15,323 bases of DNA from an uncultured Lachnospiraceae bacterium (GCA_910579085.1 CAJTRU010000077.1:1-15323), one strand, 5' to 3'; positions 7,869-15,177 are shown, numbered from the stretch's first letter. The notes: generated by a model not told the origin, from the sequence alone. Translations and numbers: made by a program.

Positions 7869-7896
7869 AGTATACCCTGTTTTTAACCTCATCAAA
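7869..7896 (-). promoter_or_regulatory. Candidate promoter of the comEA cluster
   Basis: On the minus strand TTTGAT (7896-7891) and TATACT (7874-7869) are 16 bases apart. This would leave a leader of about 155 bases before comEA. The intervening bases are AT-rich, and I recognise no riboswitch in them. Other weaker hexamer pairs exist nearer the gene, for example TTGAAT with TATTTT spaced 17 bases. Confidence 0.38.
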
Positions 7897-7972
7897 CCAG
7901 CCCTGGCTATATTCAAGCAGCCAATGCCTGCATGTATTGCGTATTGCAAATATCCGCCTGGCAGAAAAAAAC

Positions 7973-8009
7973 AAAGCCTGTATCCTTTATAATAGAAAAT
8001 ACAGGCTTT
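7973..8009 (-). terminator. Rho-independent terminator of the DUF2325 gene
   Basis: Arms AAAGCCTGTAT (7973-7983) and its exact complement (7999-8009) form an 11-bp stem with a 15-base loop. On the minus strand the stem is followed by GTTTTTTTC. It starts 6 bases after the DUF2325 stop codon and separates that gene from the comEA cluster. A T-run also follows it on the plus strand, so it may work in both directions. Confidence 0.85.
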
Positions 8010-8014
8010 TTATA

Positions 8015-8296
8015 TCAGCAACAGGCTTTTTCCAGGATTTTATCCAAGGCAGCACCACTGCTTGTATGGCATCTCACAATATCTGCATTACATTTTTCTG
8101 CTTCATCAACAGCACACTTTGCCATTTTATGGGATACAGTATTAGTAAATAAAATTAACAAATCTGGTGTACCAATCATATTTTTAAGATTTCCTGGCAT
8201 CTGTGTAAATATCTTGGCTTTACAATGGTAATCTTTGCAAATCTTTTTATACTGGCAGACCATTCTGTCATGTCCTCCTACAATAACAACACTCAT
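8015..8296 (-). CDS. Small DUF2325-family protein
   Basis: The 93-residue protein MSVVIVGGHDRM...HTSSGAALDKILEKACC fits the DUF2325 family of small bacterial proteins of unknown function: GGHDRM at the start, an LFTNTVSHKM centre, and a conserved RCHTSSG near the end. It has no membrane segment. Cys14, Cys20, Cys25 and further cysteines and histidines could bind metal, but this is inference. The ribosome binding site AGGAAGAGG lies just before ATG 8296. It is a single-gene unit with its own near-consensus promoter, a palindromic operator at the transcription start and a strong terminator, so it is probably controlled separately from both neighbouring operons. Confidence 0.85.
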   Translation of the reverse strand: MSVVIVGGHDRMVCQYKKICKDYHCKAKIFTQMPGNLKNMIGTPDLLILFTNTVSHKMAKCAVDEAEKCNADIVRCHTSSGAALDKILEKACC

Positions 8297-8343
8297 ATGT
8301 ACCTCTTCCTTTCCATCAATAATATATATGGGATTATTTATAT

Positions 8344-8359
8344 TAGTTATATCTAACTA
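8344..8359. promoter_or_regulatory. Palindromic operator at the DUF2325 transcription start
   Basis: TAGTTA and TAACTA are perfect inverted repeats separated by four bases (TATC). The site begins about 6-7 bases downstream of the -10 hexamer, so it covers the expected transcription start, where a bound repressor would block initiation. It loosely resembles DtxR-type sites (TTAG...CTAA), but the match is too weak to name the regulator. Confidence 0.5.
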
Positions 8360-8365
8360 TAGTTT

Positions 8366-8394
8366 ATATTATCTAATCACGTCCAGTTTGTCAA
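8366..8394 (-). promoter_or_regulatory. Near-consensus sigma-A promoter of the DUF2325 gene
   Basis: On the minus strand a perfect TTGACA (8394-8389) and TAATAT (8371-8366) are separated by 17 bases. The leader to the ATG at 8296 is about 60 bases. Confidence 0.85.
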
Positions 8395-8421
8395 TCCTTT
8401 TATACATTTTTGTGGGTAATT

Positions 8422-8450
8422 TTCAGTTATCTTTTGTTAGTGGACGGACG
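8422..8450 (+). repeat. Solo end fragment of the repeat family (copy D)
   Basis: TTCAGTTATCTTTTGTTAG followed by TGGACGGACG aligns with the terminus of copy C (CTTATCTTTTGTTGGTG, later GGACGG) and with the end of copy B (ACAGTTATCTT, later GGACGG). Only the terminal 28 bases or so are present; the inner sequence is missing. It lies between the DUF2325 promoter and the end of the downstream-encoded kinase gene. Confidence 0.45.
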
Positions 8451-8489
8451 TAACTATATTCTGTACTTAAGTAAAGCAGGAATATATAT

Positions 8490-9353
8490 TTAATGGTAAA
8501 GTTTAAAATAAACTGAAATTGTTAAAATATTATTCTTATAATTAACCTCTTTTATACCACCTTCTATCTTATCCAGTAATTCCTTTACAATATACAATCC
8601 TAATCCTGTGTTACCATTGGAACGCGATGTATCTACTGTATAAAATTTTTGAAAAAGCATATTAACATCTACATTCTTTAATTCCGATGTAGTATTTTTT
8701 ACTGTAAAAATACCATTTGCGTCTATCACAATTTCAATATAAGCATTAGAATACCGTATTGTATTTGTAATCAGATTTTCAATAATTCTTTTGCAGGCAA
8801 CAGTATTTCCAGTTATCCATACAGGGGCATTTTCTGTTTTAATAATGGGACCCAGTTCCTTCAGTTCGTTATATTTATCAATCAGACAATTAGTTACAAT
8901 TCTATTTATATCTAATTTTTCAACTTCCAGAATATAATCCTCACGGTCTATCAATGACAAATCATAAAATACTTGCAATAGTTCCGTTAAATAATCTGCC
9001 TTTGCCTGGATAATAGAAATATAGTGCTCCTGTTCTTCTTTACTTTCACAGCCTTTTAAGAGTACTAAATATCCCTGTATTGATGTTAAAGGCGTTCTTA
9101 TATCATGGCTTATATTAGCAATATATTGTTTCAATTGCTCTTTTTCCTGTATAATCTGAATTTTTGTTACCTGTTCCAAATAGTTTTTTTCATTGAGCGT
9201 ACCTGCTAATTTCTCTATATATTTATTTGATAAAGAAATCCGTAGTTTTCTGTCTTCATCAATTTGTCTTGTTATTTCACATATTTGACGTTTCCATGAA
9301 AAAAGAGAAAATGCCAATATTATATTCAATAAAACCAATAATAAATAAGCCAT
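8490..9353 (-). CDS. Small membrane sensor histidine kinase of an ABC/two-component operon
   Basis: About 287 residues. One clear N-terminal membrane helix (AYLLLVLLNIILAFSLFSW) with almost no extracellular sequence is followed by a coiled linker, ISHDIRTPLTSIQGY with the phosphorylated His near residue 83, the N box ENLITNTIRYS and GNTGLGLYIV near the C-terminus. The usual DxGxG box is replaced by FTVKNTTSEL, a change I also associate with kinases of antimicrobial-peptide immunity systems. The tiny sensor region suggests it senses through the membrane or through the ABC transporter. Start: AAGGAG is 9 bases before ATG 9353; an upstream TTG (9371) and ATG (9359) are badly spaced. It is the last gene of the operon, 60 bp after the permease. 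No terminator is evident downstream. Confidence 0.88.
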   Translation of the reverse strand: MAYLLLVLLNIILAFSLFSWKRQICEITRQIDEDRKLRISLSNKYIEKLAGTLNEKNYLEQVTKIQIIQEKEQLKQYIANISHDIRTPLTSIQGYLVLLKGCESKEEQEHYISIIQAKADYLTELLQVFYDLSLIDREDYILEVEKLDINRIVTNCLIDKYNELKELGPIIKTENAPVWITGNTVACKRIIENLITNTIRYSNAYIEIVIDANGIFTVKNTTSELKNVDVNMLFQKFYTVDTSRSNGNTGLGLYIVKELLDKIEGGIKEVNYKNNILTISVYFKLYH

Positions 9354-9413
9354 TAACATCCTCTCCTTCAATAAATTGTAAAATATTCCCTTGAAATTAG
9401 CAGTTCCAGAAAA

Positions 9414-10253
9414 TTATTTAAACTCCTGTTTTCTAACAAGTATAACAGACAAGGGCAGCAAAAATAATAGACCAAAAATAAAATATATGGTTATTTCATT
9501 GAGCAGTCCATATTCAAGCCGGAAAGTTCCCATATTCATCCAATAGTATAATGGATTGAGCCAGATTAAATATTTTAGTATTATGTGGCTGTGAAAATTC
9601 TGCCATATTCCCGTATAAATTACTGCACCACCCAAAGTAAACAAACACATGACCGTCGCAATAATGCCAGTATTCTTCAAACAGATACATATAATAATGC
9701 AAAGTAAAATAAAGGAAACCATTACTAAAAAATCCAATCCAGTATAACTTAAATATCTTATCAATTCTGTTATATTGGGAGTGTATCCAGTCTGTATACA
9801 GGTAAAACATAGAGTAATAATATTGAATAAAAAATAGCAGATTGCATTATATAAAACGATAACAATAACTTTAGCAAAATAAACTTTCACTCTATCTATT
9901 CCATACGCAATAGGAAGCTTAATAGTACCCACAGAATAGTCATAGCAAAAAAATTGTATTGTTAAAATGAGGACAACAATCCAGAGAAACACATTGCAGG
10001 AAATACAGGATTGCATAATTTCACTAAATTCAGGCATATCAATGTTTTCAAATGTAAATGCAAAAAAACCAATCATGCCATGTATAGCAGCATTTGCTTC
10101 TTCATCCCCCTCTGAAACAAATAGTTGTGTCCCACCTGATGACAAGCTGAAAATTCCGTATAAGACCAGCCCTGCAAGAAAAAGAATGGGAACCGCTATA
10201 AACAGCTTGGAATATCTCAATTTGAGAAATTCAGACTTTAACTGGTTAAACAT
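9414..10253 (-). CDS. ABC-2 type transporter permease
   Basis: 279 residues with about six hydrophobic helices (near 18-38, 85-105, 130-155, 170-195, 198-220 and 250-270) and a soluble loop between the first two. This is the pattern of ABC-2 membrane proteins in lantibiotic-immunity and bacitracin-type exporters. The N-terminus FNQLKSEFLKLRYSK is typical of that class. ATG 10253 is chosen because AGGAGG ends 8 bases upstream; a GTG at 10262 overlaps the ribosome binding site. The gene overlaps the end of the ATPase gene by 8 bp, so translation is probably coupled and the two form one transporter. Confidence 0.88.
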   Translation of the reverse strand: MFNQLKSEFLKLRYSKLFIAVPILFLAGLVLYGIFSLSSGGTQLFVSEGDEEANAAIHGMIGFFAFTFENIDMPEFSEIMQSCISCNVFLWIVVLILTIQFFCYDYSVGTIKLPIAYGIDRVKVYFAKVIVIVLYNAICYFLFNIITLCFTCIQTGYTPNITELIRYLSYTGLDFLVMVSFILLCIIICICLKNTGIIATVMCLFTLGGAVIYTGIWQNFHSHIILKYLIWLNPLYYWMNMGTFRLEYGLLNEITIYFIFGLLFLLPLSVILVRKQEFK

Positions 10254-11163
10254 ATTTGCCACCTCCTATTAGATTTTCAAAATACGTTTCTAATTCTTCT
10301 CCCTGTACAGATATTTCTTCAACTACAATGCCATTAGAAGAAAGTGTTTTTGAAATAGTATGTGTTTCGTCCAGTTTCTCATATACCCTTATAAAATTGT
10401 CTGGCTGTATAGAAAAGTTTTTGATTTTTAGTTGTTCTTCCAAAACAATAACGGTCTGTTCTGTATTGTCTGTTTTCAGTTTAACATGCCGCTTACATTC
10501 CTGGCTTAACTCCATCGCCGTAATTTGTTTGAGTAGTTTTCCATTATGCAAAAAACCATAACAGGTTGCCAGTTGGTTTAATTCACTCAAAATATGGCTT
10601 GAAATTAAAACTGTCACATGATTTTCTTTTGATAATCTTTTGAGCAGTTCCCTAAGTTCAATAATTCCTGTCGGGTCTAAGCCATTGACAGGTTCATCTA
10701 ATATTAAAAATTCTGGCTCACCTAAGAGTGCAACAGCTAATGCCAGCCGTTGTTTCATTCCCAAAGAAAAGTCATTTACTTTCTTCTTTTTTGTATTATC
10801 AAGTCCGGTAAGTTCTAATGTTTTGGAGATACATTTTTTGTCTGGAATACCCCGCTGTACCCGCTGTATTTCTAAATTCTGCTTAGCAGTCATATCTTTG
10901 TACAATGCAGGCATCTCAACAGTACAGCCAATTTTGGCACGTTCATACCGCAAATTCCCTGTTTTCCCGAACAAAGTGACCATACCACTGCTTTGAAAAG
11001 CTAATCCTGTTAATATACGTATCAGGGTAGACTTACCTGCCCCGTTTTCACCAACCAGCCCGTATATTTCACCACGGTTAATTGAAAGGTCTATATTTTG
11101 CAATACATGGAAATTTTTGTATTTTTTACAAAGTTCTGTTGTCTGGCATATAATCTCTGACAT
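10246..11163 (-). CDS. ABC transporter ATP-binding protein
   Basis: 305 residues with a complete nucleotide-binding domain: Walker A GENGAGKST (38-46), signature FSLGMKQR (about 132-139), Walker B FLILDEP (Asp156, Glu157), D-loop GLDP and H-loop His190 in LISSH. The C-terminal 90 residues are the extra domain common in drug and peptide exporter ATPases. The start is ATG 11163, with AAGGAG 8 bases before it; a TTG 36 bases upstream lacks a ribosome binding site. It pairs with the following permease. The neighbouring response regulator and kinase suggest export of, or protection from, a membrane-active compound; the substrate is unknown. Confidence 0.92.
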   Translation of the reverse strand: MSEIICQTTELCKKYKNFHVLQNIDLSINRGEIYGLVGENGAGKSTLIRILTGLAFQSSGMVTLFGKTGNLRYERAKIGCTVEMPALYKDMTAKQNLEIQRVQRGIPDKKCISKTLELTGLDNTKKKKVNDFSLGMKQRLALAVALLGEPEFLILDEPVNGLDPTGIIELRELLKRLSKENHVTVLISSHILSELNQLATCYGFLHNGKLLKQITAMELSQECKRHVKLKTDNTEQTVIVLEEQLKIKNFSIQPDNFIRVYEKLDETHTISKTLSSNGIVVEEISVQGEELETYFENLIGGGKYV

Positions 11164-11227
11164 TTTACCAACTCCTTTCCATGCTAGTTTATATTCCAAA
11201 TCTAAAAAAAATCTAAAGGAATGAAAA

Positions 11228-11896
11228 TTATTTCAATTTATATCCAATTCCCCACACTGTTTCTATATAATCTGTATCCGTATACCTTTTTATTTTTTTG
11301 CGGATGTTACTAATATGTGTGTTAATTGTATCATTATCATAGGCATATTCTTCCTGCCAGATAGATTCATAAAGATTTTGCTTTGAAAAAATCTTTTGTG
11401 GATACTGTAACAGAAGTATTAAAATTGCTAATTCTGTTGATGTAAATTGCACCATAGTTCCTTTTATGTATACAGTGCAATTTTCAATTTCAATATCCTT
11501 ATATCTTAAATGTAAATCCTCTTTTTGGGAAGCAGGTACACTTCTTTTTAAATTAGCCTCAATTCTTGCAAGTAACTCATAGAGGTTAAATGGTTTTGTC
11601 ATGTAATCATCTGCACCCATACGCAGTAAATCTATTTTGGATTGTACCATAGTTTTTGCAGACACAACAATGACAGGAATATTTGTGAATGTTCTTAATT
11701 GCTTTAACACATTATCACCGCTTAAAGCAGGAAGCATCAAGTCCAAAATAATGATATCTGGTAAAATCCTTTTGCATAATTCTATGCCTTCTTTACCATT
11801 TGGAGCAGAACACACCTCATATTTTTGATTTATCAAAAACTTTGTTATCATATTGCGGATATCTGTATCATCTTCAATGATTGTTATTTTTTTCAA
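11228..11896 (-). CDS. OmpR-family response regulator controlling the ABC operon
   Basis: 222 residues. The receiver domain has IIEDD, phospho-acceptor Asp52 in IIILDLMLP, Ser79 and Lys101 in YMTKPF. The C-terminal winged-helix domain (about 128-221) has FTSTELAILILLLQYP and NDTINTHISNIRKKI. The start is TTG 11896, with AGGGGGA 8 bases upstream; no better-placed ATG fits. It is the first gene of the operon: regulator, ATPase 64 bp later, permease, kinase. The presumed partner is the kinase at 8490-9353, and the presumed target is this operon's own promoter. An upstream site of interest is the AT-rich stretch at 11920-11960. Confidence 0.92.
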   Translation of the reverse strand: MKKITIIEDDTDIRNMITKFLINQKYEVCSAPNGKEGIELCKRILPDIIILDLMLPALSGDNVLKQLRTFTNIPVIVVSAKTMVQSKIDLLRMGADDYMTKPFNLYELLARIEANLKRSVPASQKEDLHLRYKDIEIENCTVYIKGTMVQFTSTELAILILLLQYPQKIFSKQNLYESIWQEEYAYDNDTINTHISNIRKKIKRYTDTDYIETVWGIGYKLK

Positions 11897-11928
11897 TTTT
11901 ATATCCCCCTTTACAACAGATGTGTTAT

Positions 11929-11958
11929 ATTATAAATAACGCATGTTTGTATAAAGTC
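11929..11958 (-). promoter_or_regulatory. Candidate promoter of the RR-ABC-HK operon
   Basis: A perfect TATAAT (11934-11929, minus strand) lies about 33 bases before the response regulator start. No good -35 hexamer is seen; the best candidate, GACTTT 18 bases upstream (11958-11953), is poor. A good -10 with a weak -35 would fit a promoter activated by the operon's own regulator, but this is inference. Confidence 0.35.
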
Positions 11959-12025
11959 CATAAGGCAGGAAACTCCACACCATACTTCCCTCCGCCAAAT
12001 TAAACCAGCAAAAGCTAACTGCAAA

Positions 12026-13282
12026 TTATCCACCATATTTCATATCATGGCTTTTAAATATGTTTTTGCTGCTAATCGCAACTATTAATGAAGTAATTCC
12101 TGCAAATAATATTACTGCAAATTCATAGCCTTTACAGATTTCAAAAAAAATCCCATATAATGCATTGCCTAAAGGCTGTGAACACATTGAGCCTGCAAGG
12201 ATGACAGCTATTACTTTTCCTGTTAATTCCTGCGGGGTTACTGACTGTACAAAGGACAGCATCTGTATAGTAAAAATTGTTGATAAGACCATTATTATAA
12301 AAAAGCATATTGTCATAACTGTATAAACTGCTATGCCTGGAAGTGGCAGTATAAGTGCTATACTTACAGGAAATACACTTAATGCACCTCCTGATAATAA
12401 CATTCCTGCTTTTTTAATTGAAAGTTTACTTGCAAGGACACCAGCAAATATGCCTCCTGCCAGCCCGCCTGCTGCCAGTGCCCCCTCTGCATAGCCACAA
12501 AGTTTATTTGCCTGTAGTTCCCCAAGCCCAAGCACTTCTGTTATTAAGTATGGCAGGCCTGTAATTATCATAGCTGATAAAAACAGGTTTAACCCACAGG
12601 TAATAATAAGGACTTTTCCTATAACAGGCTGGTCTTTTCTTATAAAAGTGAGCCCTTTTAATAAATCCTCTTTTGCTATATATAATATACTGCCATCCTG
12701 TGCCTGCTTTTTATATGGTATTTTAATAAATATTTCCATAACTGCTGATATAAAGAAACACGCCATACAAACATATAATACAGGCTTTAACCCATATGCA
12801 CTGTATAAAATGCCTCCAATCACTGGCCCTGTTAAAGATGAAAAAGAACTTATAGTATTAATAACTGAATTGGCTGCCATAATATTATCCTGGCTTGCCA
12901 GTGCTGGTATACTTGCCTGTACAGAAGGCTGGTATGCACCTGCTATCCCATATAAAAGCATCATTGTTACGGCTACCAGGACTACAAGTTCCACTTTGCC
13001 CATTAATAATGAAAATACAAGAATTACTATGGATGTTAAAAAATCCAGGATAACCATAATATTTCTTTTATTTACCCTGTCTGCAATTATCCCGCCTACA
13101 GGAGATAAAAGTATTGCAGGAATAAAAGCACATGCTGTGACTGTCCCAAAAAGTGCAGAAGAACCTGTCTGGTTCAGCAAGTACAGAGGCATTGCAAACC
13201 TTATTGCAGCGTTTCCAAATAATGAAATAATCTGCCCAATTACTACTAATACAAAATCCTTTTTAAATAACCCATTTCCCAT
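12026..13282 (-). CDS. Major facilitator superfamily exporter (Mef-like drug efflux type)
   Basis: 418 residues, strongly hydrophobic, with about 12 membrane segments, the normal size for the family. The loop after the second segment carries the MFS motif A variant GGIIADRVNKR. The N-terminus LFKKDFVLVVIGQIISLFGN and the overall pattern resemble macrolide-efflux and related MFS_3-type exporters; the substrate cannot be read from the sequence. ATG 13282 is chosen because AGGAGG ends 6 bases upstream; ATG 13288 directly abuts it. The TetR-family gene lies 76 bp upstream in the same direction, with a hairpin and a palindromic operator between, so the exporter is probably induced by a compound sensed by a repressor. 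Confidence 0.88.
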   Translation of the reverse strand: MGNGLFKKDFVLVVIGQIISLFGNAAIRFAMPLYLLNQTGSSALFGTVTACAFIPAILLSPVGGIIADRVNKRNIMVILDFLTSIVILVFSLLMGKVELVVLVAVTMMLLYGIAGAYQPSVQASIPALASQDNIMAANSVINTISSFSSLTGPVIGGILYSAYGLKPVLYVCMACFFISAVMEIFIKIPYKKQAQDGSILYIAKEDLLKGLTFIRKDQPVIGKVLIITCGLNLFLSAMIITGLPYLITEVLGLGELQANKLCGYAEGALAAGGLAGGIFAGVLASKLSIKKAGMLLSGGALSVFPVSIALILPLPGIAVYTVMTICFFIIMVLSTIFTIQMLSFVQSVTPQELTGKVIAVILAGSMCSQPLGNALYGIFFEICKGYEFAVILFAGITSLIVAISSKNIFKSHDMKYGG

Positions 13283-13299
13283 AACCATCCTCCTTTTAG

Positions 13300-13314
13300 T
13301 ACCGAACGTCGGTA
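13300..13314. promoter_or_regulatory. Palindromic operator before the MFS exporter
   Basis: TACCGAACGTCGGTA is a perfect 6-bp inverted repeat around three central bases, typical in shape of TetR-family operators. It ends 5 bases upstream of the exporter's AGGAGG. Its sequence differs from the two operators before the neighbouring tetR gene, sharing only an ATACC-like half-site. Confidence 0.65.
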
Positions 13315-13335
13315 TGTATTAAATTTAAAATTTAT

Positions 13336-13355
13336 CTGCCCCATAAAAAGGGCAG
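13336..13355 (-). terminator. Weak terminator-like hairpin between tetR and the MFS gene
   Basis: CTGCCC and GGGCAG form a 6-bp GC-rich stem (7 bp with the next T-A pair) around an 8-base loop. On the minus strand it is followed by ATAAATTTTAAATTT, an interrupted T-rich tract. It could end or attenuate the tetR transcript, or protect a processed exporter mRNA. Confidence 0.45.
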
Positions 13356-13358
13356 AAT

Positions 13359-14012
13359 TTATTTTCTTTCTTCATAAATATCTGCAAGCCTGGTTATCCT
13401 GTCTAATATCTCATCATCTATAATATCAAGGCCAAATCCATCCATCATCTGCCTGAACACCATACACTTACAATATATTTCTTCTTTGGTATTATCAAAT
13501 ATCATTGGGTTCATCCAGACATTGGCAACAAGTATAATAAGTTCTGCAAGCTGTTCTGGATATTCTGTCTTTATAGAACCATCTGAAATCCCTTGCTTAA
13601 TAATTGGCAAAATATAATCTGGTGCTGCTTTATATATTGTTTCATTTAAAATATTAAACAAAAGTTTGGAATTATTATTAAAATTAGGGGCAACAGTAAA
13701 AATATCATCCATCACAGGCCTGTTTAAAGACATCTTAAATATTGTTTTTAATTTTTCTTTTCCATTAAGACTGGAGGCGTCACGTATACCAGCCAGGATT
13801 TTATTTGACTCCGATGTCATCCTGTCAGTAACTGCATACAGTATATCCTCTTTGGATTTAAAATGATGGTAAATTGCACCTTTGCTAAGCCCTCCTAAGT
13901 TATTAATAATATCCTGTATAGATGTATATTCATAGCCTTTTTCCATAAACAGGCGGAAAGCAGTATCCAGTATTAAATTAACTGTTTCTTCTGGATGTTT
14001 ATTCCTTGCCAT
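13359..14012 (-). CDS. TetR-family transcriptional repressor
   Basis: 217 residues. The N-terminal helix-turn-helix (about 8-60) is classic for the family: ILDTAFRLFMEKGYEYTSI, then GLSKGAIYHHFKSKEDIL. The C-terminal three-quarters is the variable ligand-binding and dimer domain, ending in a charged helix. ATG 14012 has AGGA close upstream and GGAGG a little further. Two identical-type palindromes overlap its promoter, which indicates autorepression. The exporter gene follows in the same direction, so this is the obvious candidate regulator of it, though the exporter's own palindrome has a different sequence. An IS982 element lies just upstream of its promoter. Confidence 0.92.
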   Translation of the reverse strand: MARNKHPEETVNLILDTAFRLFMEKGYEYTSIQDIINNLGGLSKGAIYHHFKSKEDILYAVTDRMTSESNKILAGIRDASSLNGKEKLKTIFKMSLNRPVMDDIFTVAPNFNNNSKLLFNILNETIYKAAPDYILPIIKQGISDGSIKTEYPEQLAELIILVANVWMNPMIFDNTKEEIYCKCMVFRQMMDGFGLDIIDDEILDRITRLADIYEERK

Positions 14013-14029
14013 TATATCCTGCCTCCAAA

Positions 14030-14044
14030 CATACTATTAGTATG
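14030..14044. promoter_or_regulatory. TetR operator O1
   Basis: CATACTATTAGTATG is a perfect 6-bp inverted repeat with a three-base centre. It lies downstream of the -10 hexamer, over or just after the transcription start and just before the tetR ribosome binding site. Confidence 0.75.
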
Positions 14045-14049
14045 CCAGT

Positions 14050-14079
14050 ATAATAACATACCAATAGTATGTTTGTCAA
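14050..14079 (-). promoter_or_regulatory. Promoter of the TetR-family gene
   Basis: On the minus strand a perfect TTGACA (14079-14074) and TATTAT (14055-14050) are separated by 18 bases. Operator O2 fills the spacer and O1 follows the -10. The -35 lies only 9 bases from the left end of the IS982 element. Confidence 0.72.
14057..14071. promoter_or_regulatory. TetR operator O2
   Basis: CATACCAATAGTATG repeats the O1 sequence with one mismatched pair in the palindrome. Its centre is 27 bp from that of O1. It sits between the -35 and -10 hexamers, where bound repressor would exclude RNA polymerase. Confidence 0.72.
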
Positions 14080-14088
14080 CTTATATTT

Positions 14089-14101
14089 AACGTGAGTTCG
14101 A
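14089..14101 (+). repeat. IS982-family left inverted repeat
   Basis: AACGTGAGTTCGA, exactly complementary to the right end at 15178-15190. Confidence 0.88.
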
Positions 14102-14180
14102 CAAAATAAAAATCCATAAGCAAGGTTCTATGGTATAATTTAACTGACAATTAAAAAAATTACCAAAGGAGAACAAGCTT

Positions 14181-15080
14181 ATGGATGATTTAATTATATC
14201 AGTATTTTATGAAATTGACAACTTTTGTAAAGAATTTATTCCTTATATGGAACAACAATGCATACAGACTGGTGACAAGCCCGTTCCACTAGAACTTCCA
14301 GGCCGTCTTACTTTAAGTGAGGCAATGGCCATATGTACTGTATTCCACTTGTCTGGTTACAGGACATTTAAGTGGTTTTACCAGGAACTGGTTTTAAAAA
14401 ATTACCGTAAATTTTTTCCAAATCTTGTAAGTTATAACCGTTTTGTGGAACTTATGCCATATACTGCACTCCCAATGGTGTTTTTTGCACATTCACGCTG
14501 TGGGAAATGTACTGGCATAAGTTTTGCAGATTCTACAACTATTGATGTATGTGACAGCCACAGGATACAGCAGCACAGGGTATTTAAAGACATTGCACAG
14601 AGAGGGAAAAGTTCCACAGGGTGGTTTTATGGTTTTAAACTGCACATTTCAATAAATGACAGGGGTGAAATACTTAATTTCTGCCTTACTTGTGGGAATA
14701 AAGATGACAGGAATCCTGAAGTTATGGGACATATTACAAAAAATATTTTTGGAAAGCTTTTTGCAGATAAGGGCTATATTTCTAAAAAATTAGCCGGCCA
14801 GCTTCAAAAAAATGGCATCCAGCTTGTTACAAAACAAAAAAAGAATTCCAAAACCAAGAGCCTTATGGAACTTTCTGATAAAATACTTCTAAGGAAACGT
14901 GCTGTAATAGAATCTGTAAATGATTTTCTTAAAAATATATGCCAGATAGAACATTCCAGACACAGGAACTGCTGTAATTTTGTAGTAAATCTGGTATCTG
15001 GCATTGCCGCTTATTCTTTTTTACCTAAAAAGCCATCTATACAACCATGGAACAATGCAATTCCATGTAGAATTTTATAA
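14181..15080 (+). CDS. IS982-family transposase
   Basis: 299 residues, full length for the family. An N-terminal helical region (1-100, with LSEAMAICTVFHLSGYRTFKWF) precedes a DDE catalytic domain: Asp117 in ISFADSTTIDVCDS, Asp196 in KLFADKGYIS and Glu244 in RAVIESVND. A cluster HSRHRNCCNFVVNLVSGIAAYSF near the C-terminus is characteristic. ATG 14181 has AAAGGAG 9 bases upstream. No frameshift or internal stop is seen, so the element may still be mobile. It is the only convincing plus-strand gene in the window. Confidence 0.95.
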   Translation: MDDLIISVFYEIDNFCKEFIPYMEQQCIQTGDKPVPLELPGRLTLSEAMAICTVFHLSGYRTFKWFYQELVLKNYRKFFPNLVSYNRFVELMPYTALPMVFFAHSRCGKCTGISFADSTTIDVCDSHRIQQHRVFKDIAQRGKSSTGWFYGFKLHISINDRGEILNFCLTCGNKDDRNPEVMGHITKNIFGKLFADKGYISKKLAGQLQKNGIQLVTKQKKNSKTKSLMELSDKILLRKRAVIESVNDFLKNICQIEHSRHRNCCNFVVNLVSGIAAYSFLPKKPSIQPWNNAIPCRIL

Positions 15081-15177
15081 TTACTAACAGCAAACATGCA
15101 TTCGTTAAATATACTATTTGTCAAAAATTGCCATAATGAACTAAAATTTAAAACTATCTCCTTTGTTTTATTTTATA

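Noticed and set aside
7742..7906. Two copies of CAGCCCTGG in the comEA leader as operator pair
   Set aside because: The repeat is only nine bases, 156 bp apart and without matching flanks, so chance is a sufficient explanation.
8344..8359. Naming the DUF2325 operator as a DtxR or Fur box
   Set aside because: Only about half of the positions agree with the DtxR consensus when aligned by eye; palindrome and position are secure, identity is not.
12648..13322. A 224-codon plus-strand frame opposite the MFS gene
   Set aside because: It is the antisense shadow of a membrane protein gene and has no recognisable domain.
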